Of a stretch of 5,421 nt of DNA, positions 1 to 5,065 are shown piece after piece. Each line of letters starts with the position of its first letter. The first letter of the stretch is position 1. The stretch is from Planctomycetota bacterium (GTDB lineage Bacteria; Planctomycetota; Phycisphaerae; UBA1845): positions 1 through 5,421 of the forward strand of contig JADFRO010000229.1 of the NCBI GenBank assembly GCA_022561255.1. The letters run 5' to 3'. The notes under the pieces are model-generated. The model did not search any database. It was given only the letters and a program-made list of their open reading frames with translations, and was not told the DNA's origin. The position numbers and the translations under genes were made by a program.

Positions 1-137
1 GTAATGCAAGCCGGGTCCGTTCATTTTCCGGATCACACCGGAACGACGCTCGGGCTCGTCGAGAACCCGGTTGAGTGCTCAGGCCTTCGGTGGAGCCCAG
101 GTGGGCGCTCCTGCCTTCGATCGCGTATCATTGCAGC
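1..137. other. Leader region upstream of the JAMM gene
   Basis: No convincing gene lies here. The most visible structure is a set of nested inverted repeats. An outer 8-pair helix joins 9-16 with 65-72 (one G-T wobble). Inside it are a perfect 6-pair hairpin, TTCCGG 26-31 with CCGGAA 38-43, and a 5-pair hairpin, CGACG 44-48 with CGTCG 57-61. Together they would form a small three-way junction. The - strand is also open from 78 to the left edge. An ATG at 24-22 could start a divergent gene of which only about eight codons would be in view, but there is no clear ribosome binding site. I see no clear promoter for the downstream gene. Confidence 0.4.
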
Positions 138-815
138 ATGGCGATTCACTTCGATAGCTTTACCGTCGCAAGTCTAGCGCGGCAGGCGTCGCAGGAGCAC
201 CCGCTGGAGTGTTGCGGAATTCTCGTCGGCAAGCGGTTCCACGCAGAAACAGACCGTCGAGAGCGCTTCAGGTCTGTGCGTTCCGCGCCGCGGGCTTTGG
301 CCCGCGCGATTTCCCCGTGCTCGACGGATGACGTTGGCGTTGCAGGTTCGGCCATCGTCGCGGGGATCGTTCCCGCGAAAAACATCGCCGACGGCGATCG
401 TCAAAAAAAATATCAGATCGATTGGGCAGTGCTGATGTGTGCGGTCCGCGCGGAGCGCGACGGTGAACTCGCCGATCTCGTTTCGTCCGAGTTGTATGGG
501 AACGTGCGGCGCGAACCGTGCGCATCCCACGGCGATGATCACGATGGGCTGCGGATTGTCGGATTCTATCATTCGCACCCGGACGGCTCGAGCAAACCCT
601 CCCGCTTCGACCGCCAGGCTTCCTGGTCAGGTTACTCCTACGTCATCGTTTCGATCCAACCCGATCGGTCCGCTACTCTGTCGAGCTGGTTCATCGCGTG
701 TGACGCCGAAGTGTTCGTCGAGGAGGAAGTGGTGTTTGAAGGGTCGCAGGCCTGGGGAGAATCGTCGCCTGCCGAACGATCCCTCCGCCGAAAGGGCCTG
801 ATGAAACCTCGTTGA
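138..815 (+). CDS. JAMM/MPN-domain zinc metalloprotease, Mec-like
   Basis: This 225-residue cytoplasmic protein is a JAB1/MPN (JAMM) peptidase, a zinc enzyme that cuts after the C-terminal glycine of ubiquitin-like or sulfur-carrier proteins. The full metal and catalytic set is present: Glu24 in HPLECCGILVG, then His145-Ser-His147, Ser155 and Asp158 in HSHPDGSSKPSRFD. The following WSGYSYVIVSI strand is typical of the bacterial family. It is longer than compact bacterial members (about 130-150 residues) because of two extra stretches, near residues 33-72 and 109-137. The ATG at 138 is chosen because the domain begins directly after it. An in-frame GTG at 75 would add 21 unconvincing residues. 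No good ribosome site precedes 138. The cysteine synthase gene follows 77 bases downstream, which recalls the mec-cysO-cysM cluster of actinobacteria, but no carrier gene lies between. The family call is firm and the substrate is inferred. Confidence 0.9.
   Translation: MAIHFDSFTVASLARQASQEHPLECCGILVGKRFHAETDRRERFRSVRSAPRALARAISPCSTDDVGVAGSAIVAGIVPAKNIADGDRQKKYQIDWAVLMCAVRAERDGELADLVSSELYGNVRREPCASHGDDHDGLRIVGFYHSHPDGSSKPSRFDRQASWSGYSYVIVSIQPDRSATLSSWFIACDAEVFVEEEVVFEGSQAWGESSPAERSLRRKGLMKPR
289..306. repeat. GC-rich palindrome inside the JAMM gene
   Basis: CGCGGGC (289-295) and GCCCGCG (300-306) form a perfect 7-pair stem with a TTTG loop. The palindrome lies within the first extra stretch of the JAMM protein, at about residues 51-57. 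A related CGCGGGC...GCCCGCG pair occurs in the gap after cysK at 1884-1917. The pairing is seen directly. A role as a dispersed palindromic element is inferred. Confidence 0.45.
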
Positions 816-840
816 CACCGTCGCGCCCGCAACTTATGGT
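812..840 (+). promoter_or_regulatory. Sigma70-type promoter for the cysteine synthase gene
   Basis: A perfect -35 box TTGACA (812-817) is followed by a 17-base spacer and a -10-like TATGGT (835-840, four of six consensus positions). The TGA stop of the JAMM gene (813-815) lies inside the -35 box. Transcription would begin near 847, giving a leader of about 45 bases that includes the ribosome site at 881-886. The synthase can therefore probably be transcribed independently of the JAMM gene. Confidence 0.6.
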
Positions 841-880
841 GTGATTTGTTCGCTTTGGGCCGGGTTTTCACTACGCAATG

Positions 881-886
881 GGAGGA
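881..886 (+). promoter_or_regulatory. Ribosome binding site that fixes the cysK start
   Basis: GGAGGA is a near-ideal Shine-Dalgarno sequence six bases before the ATG at 893. It rules against the earlier in-frame ATG at 878, which would overlap it, and favours 893 over the ATG at 902. Confidence 0.85.
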
Positions 887-892
887 CGACCG

Positions 893-1834
893 ATGGGTGC
901 AATGTACGACGACATTACCGGTGCGATCGGACGCACGCCGCTTGTAAAGATCAAGCGCATCATCGACGCGCCGGCGACCGTATGTGCCAAGCTGGAGTTC
1001 TCCAACCCGTTGTCGAGCGTGAAAGATCGGATCGGGCTGTCGATGATCGTTGCGGGCGAGAAGGACGGACGCATCACGCCTGACACGACCGTCGTCGAGC
1101 CGACGTCGGGGAATACGGGCATCGCACTGGCCTTCGTTTGTTCTGCCCGTGGCTACAAGCTCACCTTAACCATGCCGGAGAGCATGTCCGTCGAGCGTCG
1201 GGTCATTCTCAAAGCTCACGGTGCCAACCTCGTGCTGACACCCGCGGCCGATGGTATGAACGGTGCGATCAGCGCAGCCGAAAGGATCGTCAAGGAAAGC
1301 GACAACGCGTTTATGCCTCAGCAGTTTGAAAACCCGGCCAACCCCGAGATTCACCGTCAGACCACTGCGATGGAAATCTGGGACGACACCGACGGCAAGG
1401 CCGACATTCTTGTCTCGGGCATCGGAACGGGCGGCACGATCACCGGCGTTGGTGAGGTCTTGAAGTCCAAGAAGTCGTCGTTTAAGTGTTACGCCATCGA
1501 ACCCGGCGCGTCGCCGGTGATCGCGCAGAAGCTCGCGGGTAAGCCTCTTCAACCCGGCAAGCACATGATCCAGGGTATCGGCGCCGGATTCATTCCCAAG
1601 ATTCTCAACCTCGACGTGATTGATGAAGTCATGCACGTTTCCAACGAAGATGCGTTCAACTGGGCGCGGAAAGCGGCTCGCGAAGAGGGTATTCTCTGCG
1701 GAATTTCGTCGGGCGCCGCGCTTTGCGTCGCCGATCGCGTCGCGCACATGCCGGAAAACAAGGGCAAGCTGATCGTGGCGGTGCTGCCCAGTGGCGGCGA
1801 CCGGTATCTCTCTACGCCGCTGTTTGCCGACTAA
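893..1834 (+). CDS. cysK: Cysteine synthase (O-acetylserine sulfhydrylase)
   Basis: This 313-residue pyridoxal-phosphate enzyme of fold type II makes L-cysteine from O-acetyl-L-serine and sulfide in the cytoplasm, the last step of assimilatory cysteine synthesis. The cofactor lysine is Lys44 in NPLSSVKDRIG. The substrate loop is TSGNTG (71-76), the phosphate-binding loop is GTGGT (178-182), and SSG (272-274) binds the pyridine nitrogen. The segment GIGAGFIPKILNLDVIDEV and the ending PSGGDRYLSTPLF are typical of CysK, and the length is normal. ATG 893 is chosen from the GGAGGA ribosome site. The gene has its own likely promoter at 812-840 and may also be read from the JAMM gene upstream. Family members that use a protein thiocarboxylate (CysM of mycobacteria) or make cystathionine are related, so sulfur donor choice is not proven by sequence alone. 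Confidence 0.95.
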   Translation: MGAMYDDITGAIGRTPLVKIKRIIDAPATVCAKLEFSNPLSSVKDRIGLSMIVAGEKDGRITPDTTVVEPTSGNTGIALAFVCSARGYKLTLTMPESMSVERRVILKAHGANLVLTPAADGMNGAISAAERIVKESDNAFMPQQFENPANPEIHRQTTAMEIWDDTDGKADILVSGIGTGGTITGVGEVLKSKKSSFKCYAIEPGASPVIAQKLAGKPLQPGKHMIQGIGAGFIPKILNLDVIDEVMHVSNEDAFNWARKAAREEGILCGISSGAALCVADRVAHMPENKGKLIVAVLPSGGDRYLSTPLFAD

Positions 1835-2196
1835 TTGTTCGCCGACCAATGTTGTGGTGTTGGACACCATGGCTGTTCTGAGCCGCGGGCTCTCCTGCGG
1901 AGCGCAGCTCGCCCGCGCGGTTGCTACTCGTTCGACGGGTACGCCTGAACTGATCCGCGACCGTGAGGAAGCGGACGAATGGAAATCACCGGGGAGCGCG
2001 GGAATCACTCTCTTTCGGTCGCGGCGCGGGGGCGCAGTCTCCTGCGGGCGTGCCGCCGCCTATGCTTACCCCACCGTGGGACTGACGGCTATTCCGCAGC
2101 GGCCTGACGGACATAGAGCGTTTCCTACTCACAGGCCGATAGACTCATAAACCGCGATCGCCTAGTGCACTCCGTCCGAGAGAGATTCCCCAGCCC
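1835..2196. other. Non-coding gap with GC-rich inverted repeats
   Basis: This gap of 362 bases holds no gene I can support. A 7-pair inverted repeat (CGCGGGC 1884-1890, GCCCGCG 1911-1917) encloses a small CTCC-TGC-GGAG hairpin (1892-1902). A second hairpin pairs CGCAG 2033-2037 with CTGCG 2042-2046. The 10-base word TCTCCTGCGG occurs in both, at 1891 and 2038. No T-run follows either hairpin, so they are not classical intrinsic terminators. A weak -10-like TCATAA at 2145-2150 lacks a good -35 box. The 8-base palindrome GCGATCGC lies at 2154-2161. Confidence 0.5.
1884..1917. repeat. GC-rich inverted repeat downstream of cysK
   Basis: The arms CGCGGGC (1884-1890) and GCCCGCG (1911-1917) pair perfectly, with a second 4-pair hairpin (1892-1895 with 1899-1902) in the loop. 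It starts 50 bases after the cysK stop codon and may shape the 3' end of that transcript. It uses the same arm sequence as the palindrome at 289-306. Confidence 0.4.
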
Positions 2197-3003
2197 GTGG
2201 CTAAGAACCCCGTTGCCGTTCAACACGTTGACGTTTCGCTTGTTGACTGGCCCGCAGGCCTCGATGGGCTACGCATCGCTCACGTGTCCGATCTCCACTT
2301 TCGTGAACGCAACCGCGTTACGGATGCAGCACAAGAACTGCTGCTGACGCTCGACTACGATTGGGTCGCCGCCACGGGCGACTTCGGCGCCGTCCGCAGC
2401 CGGTGGCGAGAGGCAGCCGATTTGACGTCGGAGTTTTTCGAGCCCATCGTCGCTCGCCGGCCGGTCTACGCAGTGCTCGGAAATCACGACGACCCCAACA
2501 TCGCAACCGGGCGGAAGTGCCCGATTGAGTTTCTTCGCAATAGCTCCGTTACCATCCAGCACAACGGAACGTCGCTGCAACTCGCCGGTGTCGATCAGAA
2601 CGTACGCGACGCAGAGAATCTCACAGGTGCAATGGGAGATACAGTCGACGGCGTCGCGACCATTCTTCTAGCCCACTATCCGTCAATCATCTTCCGCGTG
2701 CCCCCAGGTCGAGTCGCTCTTGTTCTTGCGGGTCATACGCACGGTGGGCAAATTCGTCTGCCGGGTCTGGGGTGTTTGTGGCCCAACGACGCAATTAGCG
2801 GTCGGATGGCACGCGGACTCAGTGACGTCAGCGGTACGAAGTTGCACGTCAGTGCCGGCATCGGGGTTTCCCCGCCCATACGGTGGCGGTTCAACTGTCC
2901 CGCCGAGGTCTCGATTCTAACGCTTAGGGCAGCGGCTCGGGATCAGAGTGGGCAGGCCGAGACCGGCGCGTTTGCAAAGCTCGAGAAACGGGCGTTGGTT
3001 TGA
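2197..3003 (+). CDS. Calcineurin-like metallophosphoesterase, YaeI/YkuE type
   Basis: This 268-residue protein is a two-metal phosphoesterase. All metal-site motifs are visible: SDLH (Asp32, His34), GD (Asp62), GNHD (Asn96, His97), His160 in LLAHYPS, and GHTHGGQ (His180, His182). The long GHTHGGQIRLP segment and the later LHVSAGIGVSPPIRW and CPAEVSILTL are typical of the YaeI/YkuE group. Relatives act on membrane lipids such as UDP-diacylglucosamine (LpxG) or on other phosphodiesters, so the substrate is unknown here. Most family members begin with a membrane or signal segment. This one has none and starts about 25 residues before the domain, so it is predicted to be cytoplasmic or peripheral. 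The GTG at 2197 is the only sensible start after the in-frame TAG at 2140, with a weak GAGAGAG ribosome site at 2178-2184. The last 25 residues are polar and outside the domain. It is probably transcribed alone. Confidence 0.9.
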   Translation: MAKNPVAVQHVDVSLVDWPAGLDGLRIAHVSDLHFRERNRVTDAAQELLLTLDYDWVAATGDFGAVRSRWREAADLTSEFFEPIVARRPVYAVLGNHDDPNIATGRKCPIEFLRNSSVTIQHNGTSLQLAGVDQNVRDAENLTGAMGDTVDGVATILLAHYPSIIFRVPPGRVALVLAGHTHGGQIRLPGLGCLWPNDAISGRMARGLSDVSGTKLHVSAGIGVSPPIRWRFNCPAEVSILTLRAAARDQSGQAETGAFAKLEKRALV

Positions 3004-3397
3004 CCAGACACTCCTCCGTCGATATAGTTGAGGCGGAGCGGCAATGGACGGCTGACGGCGTTTCGTCGAAGGCATGCGGCATTATTCGGTTCTCTAACTA
3101 ATCTCCCCCCGTCGCCCGCTCTACCGCTCAATCGAACCCGTGGTGCGTCCGTGGACTCGCCGACGCAACGGAAGGGGTTCGTTGTGTCCGGGCCTGTCAA
3201 ACTGGGGAGTCTGGGTCCACTTCGGTTTTTCGGAAGGGTAGGTCGCTTGCGGTGAGTTGGGGCCTGTAGCCGATGAAGACTCCGGGGCAAACCAGCGTGG
3301 ATCATCGTTCCGGTAAACGCCGGCGATCTTCATCCGTAGTGCTACTGAGGTTCCGGTGCATTTGCGTCGGTCGTGACGCACAGGGATGTGCCTAGCG
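3004..3397. other. Non-coding gap upstream of the kinase gene
   Basis: I see no credible gene in these 394 bases. Several inverted repeats are visible. CTCCGTC 3014-3020 pairs with GGCGGAG 3032-3038 (one wobble), shortly after the phosphoesterase stop codon and without a T-run. CGAACCC 3133-3139 pairs with GGGTTCG 3175-3181 and encloses GCGTC 3145-3149 with GACGC 3162-3166. GATGAAGA 3272-3279 pairs with TCTTCATC 3327-3334. The kinase promoter must lie here, but no clear -35/-10 pair stands out. Confidence 0.45.
3272..3334. repeat. Imperfect inverted repeat upstream of the kinase gene
   Basis: GATGAAGA (3272-3279) and TCTTCATC (3327-3334) are perfect 8-base arms. The helix can continue after a bulge with CCGG 3282-3285 pairing with CCGG 3320-3323. 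It ends 63 bases before the kinase start, where a leader structure or operator would be expected. No known riboswitch class is recognised. Confidence 0.35.
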
Positions 3398-4396
3398 ATG
3401 GCAGTCGACATTCCAAATTATCGCATCATCGAGAAGCTCGGTGTCGGTGCGCAGACGCGCGTCTTCCGGGCGCGTTGCATGCGCACGGGGGCCGACTACA
3501 CCGTAAAGATCGTCAAGGTTCTCAAACCCGAGGACGCGAGCTTCATCGATCTACTCCGGACGGAGCATGCCATCGGTTCCACCATCGACCATCCGGTCAT
3601 TCGTAAGGTGTTTGAGCTGAGACTGTTGCGGCAGCGTTTTCGCGTACGCGGCGCGATCCTTTTTTTGGAGTACGTAGCGGGCGTGGCGCTGGCTGACAAG
3701 GAATTCAACGCGGACCTGGACGAAACACTCAGGATTTTCGGCCACGTCGCGCACGGACTGCAAGCCATGCACCTGGGCGGGTACGTTCATGCCGACCTGA
3801 AGCCCAACAACATTCTCGTGACGTCGGAAGGCGAAGTGAAACTGATCGACCTGGGCCAAAGTTCCAAGATTCACGAGGCGAAAGCGAAGATTCAGGGAAC
3901 GATTGATTACATGGCGCCCGAGCAGGTGCAACGCGGTAAGCTGGATCAGCGGACGGATGTCTTCGGATTTGGTGCGGCTCTACACCGCGTCGTGACCGGA
4001 AAGTCGATCGCAACCGAGATGAACCAAACGGTCAGCATGCACTCGCAGGGCTTGATCGGCAAACGTGTTTCGCAGCTTCGCGAGTCGAACATGCTTAAGC
4101 TGCCCATCTGCGTCGCGAGGCTCATTGACGATTGCTGTCAGGGTGACCCCGCCGCGCGCGTTTCCGACATGGGGGCTTTGATCGAGCGGATTGCGCTGGC
4201 GCGTACGATACTCGCCAAGCAGTCGACCGGAAATGCGACAGCAGTCGACGAAGTGCGGCCCAGCGAGCCGGCGGCGGAACCCGTAGAGTCCGTGGAGCCC
4301 GTCGACACCGCCGACATTCTGGAAGAGCTTGGACTCGCCGACGGCACGGACGAGTCAGCAACCAAAGATAGCATGGAGCCGCCAAGCCAATCGTAA
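3398..4396 (+). CDS. Hanks-type Ser/Thr protein kinase, soluble, acidic tail
   Basis: This 332-residue protein phosphorylates serine or threonine on target proteins. The kinase domain spans about residues 8-270. It shows the glycine loop GVGAQTRV (15-22), ATP lysine Lys37, helix-C Glu56, catalytic loop HADLKPNN (131-138) with Asp133, Lys135 and Asn138, metal motif DLG (151-153), APE (173-175), Asp187 in DVFGFG, and Arg254 near the domain end. The usual HRD arginine is alanine (Ala132), so control by activation-loop phosphorylation is probably unlike that of RD kinases. Other catalytic residues are intact, so activity is expected. Residues 284-332 form an acidic, proline-rich, probably disordered tail with EPxESVEPVD. 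There is no membrane helix or sensor domain, so it should be cytoplasmic. ATG 3398 begins just before the domain. ATG 3386 would add four residues, but the AGGG at 3382-3385 abuts it. Targets are unknown, and no phosphatase is adjacent. Confidence 0.92.
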   Translation: MAVDIPNYRIIEKLGVGAQTRVFRARCMRTGADYTVKIVKVLKPEDASFIDLLRTEHAIGSTIDHPVIRKVFELRLLRQRFRVRGAILFLEYVAGVALADKEFNADLDETLRIFGHVAHGLQAMHLGGYVHADLKPNNILVTSEGEVKLIDLGQSSKIHEAKAKIQGTIDYMAPEQVQRGKLDQRTDVFGFGAALHRVVTGKSIATEMNQTVSMHSQGLIGKRVSQLRESNMLKLPICVARLIDDCCQGDPAARVSDMGALIERIALARTILAKQSTGNATAVDEVRPSEPAAEPVESVEPVDTADILEELGLADGTDESATKDSMEPPSQS

Positions 4397-4517
4397 CCAC
4401 TTCCGACGGACCGAGGGCCTCGCCAGGCACTCCCTCATCATTCGCGCAATCTCACTAAGTTTCGTTGTCCGAAGAGCTTACGGCTGGTTTGGATAGCGGG
4501 GCTGCGTATAAAAGGCG

Positions 4518-4560
4518 TGCGGCACCCCGAAAAAAGTTGGCGCGGTCAAAGGGTGCCGCA
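4518..4560. repeat. Perfect 10-base inverted repeat
   Basis: TGCGGCACCC (4518-4527) and GGGTGCCGCA (4551-4560) pair without error across a 23-base loop. This is the longest short-range perfect stem I found in the window. On + no T-run follows. On - it is followed within five bases by TTTT. It could be an RNA stem, a 3'-end structure for either convergent gene, or a protein-binding site. Confidence 0.6.
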
Positions 4561-4617
4561 GCGAGTGGAAGCTCAGTTGTCCAGCGATAAGCCAAGCGTG
4601 CCGGTGTGGCTGCCCCA

Positions 4618-4768
4618 CGTTCGGCGCGCCCGAAAAACTATATCGGCGAAAATCGCCGAATCAAGAAAGCCCGCAGACTTTCTTGTTGTCGGCCTGGCGA
4701 CGGGCTGTCACGACGGCCCACCCGAACGAGGCTACGAAAAACCGTCGTACGGTTGCCTGAGAGCCTCG
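4618..4768. ncRNA. Candidate structured RNA, strand uncertain
   Basis: Five perfect helices fall in 151 bases. CGTTCGG 4618-4624 pairs with CCGAACG 4722-4728. It encloses hairpin TCGGCGA 4643-4649 with TCGCCGA 4653-4659 (AAA loop) and hairpin CAAGAAAG 4662-4669 with CTTTCTTG 4678-4685. Next, CGAGGCT 4727-4733 pairs with AGCCTCG 4762-4768 and encloses hairpin AACCGT 4740-4745 with ACGGTT 4749-4754. The two closing helices compete for bases 4727-4728 only. I looked for tmRNA, RNase P, SRP and tRNA hallmarks and found none. The pairing is seen; that it is a transcribed RNA is inferred. Confidence 0.35.
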
Positions 4769-4845
4769 GATCGTTTCGAGAGACCCCCTCGTCGACCAAG
4801 CCCGATTCTACCAGCATGGATCCGATTCGACAAGCTTGATTGCGG

Positions 4846-4992
4846 AAAAAAGTGCCATAACTACATAGTTTGCAAATCTTTGCGCTTTGTCGCTCCGTGT
4901 GAATAGCTCGCAGTTCGGTTATCGGGAGGCCGCGTGGAACGCGATCCTGGTGGCCGGATGTGTGTAAGTCCTTTAAGGCACTGCAGTTATGG
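4846..4992 (-). terminator. Possible long-loop terminator of the permease transcript
   Basis: Reading the - strand after the permease stop codon, CCATAACT (4992-4985) can pair with AGTTATGG (4862-4855), followed two bases later by CTTTTTT (4852-4846). The alternative pairing AGTGCC (4982-4977) with GGCACT (4856-4851) abuts the same T-run. The intervening loop of about 120 bases holds smaller hairpins, including CGCGT 4931-4935 with ACGCG 4939-4943. The loop is far longer than in a typical intrinsic terminator, so this is tentative. Confidence 0.3.
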
Positions 4993-5013
4993 AATAATCA
5001 GTCGTGTTCCAGC

Positions 5014-5065
5014 CGAGTAATCCAGGAGACTACTCGTTTCGGAGCGAGTCGACGATCCTCGCTCC
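5014..5065. repeat. Two hairpins at the 3' end of the permease gene
   Basis: A perfect 8-pair stem, GGAGCGAG 5041-5048 with CTCGCTCC 5058-5065, lies in the last codons of the permease gene. A 6-pair stem, CGAGTA 5014-5019 with TACTCG 5031-5036, straddles its TAG stop codon at 5030-5032. They may help protect or end the - strand transcript, but no T-run follows directly. Confidence 0.4.

Larger units (their letters stand above)
4397..5029. other. 633-base gap between convergent genes, rich in hairpins
   Basis: The kinase gene (+) and the permease gene (-) converge on this gap. The only sizeable reading frame, 4517-4906 on +, has an Arg/Pro/Cys-rich composition without recognisable motifs and overlaps many perfect inverted repeats, so I do not call it a gene. 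Structured blocks are listed separately: 4518-4560, 4618-4768 and 4855-4992. A -10-like TATAAA lies at 4507-4512 without a good -35 box. TTGATT 4836-4841 and TAACTA 4858-4863, 16 bases apart, could be a weak + strand promoter. Confidence 0.5.

Noticed and set aside
1..24. Start of a divergent gene on - (ATG at 24-22)
   Set aside because: Only about eight codons are visible and no clear ribosome site precedes it. It cannot be supported within this window.
1166..2008. 280-codon open frame on - opposite cysK
   Set aside because: It is a shadow of a clear cysteine synthase gene on +. Its product is rich in Arg and His and shows no family features.
1791..2150. Open frame on + running from the cysK end into the gap
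   Set aside because: It overlaps cysK in another frame, has no ribosome site, and its Arg/Ser/Ala-rich translation follows the GC-rich hairpins with no recognisable motif.
2154..2161. GCGATCGC palindrome (HIP1-like)
   Set aside because: It is a single 8-base occurrence in GC-rich DNA, and one copy says nothing about function.
3284..3293. GGGGCAAACC, reminiscent of the GGCAAACC word of the GEMM (c-di-GMP-I) riboswitch
   Set aside because: The other conserved parts of that riboswitch, including the GGGACGCAAAGCC-like segment, are absent.
4570..4579. AGCTCAGTTG, like a tRNA D-arm
   Set aside because: No matching D-stem closure, anticodon arm, T-arm or acceptor helix can be drawn around it.
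4758..4763. CTGAGA, a word found in TPP riboswitches
   Set aside because: The partner segment with the CCTGAT-like core is missing, and no thiamin gene is nearby.
4869..4876. TTTGCAAA palindrome beside AACTACATAGTT, an operator-like pair
   Set aside because: There is no gene start nearby for an operator to control, and short AT palindromes are expected by chance.
4517..4906. 129-codon open frame on + in the 633-base gap
   Set aside because: It starts at a GTG without a good ribosome site, has Arg/Pro/Cys-rich composition and no motif, and its bases are better explained by perfect RNA-like stems. Conservation of the protein in relatives would reverse this.
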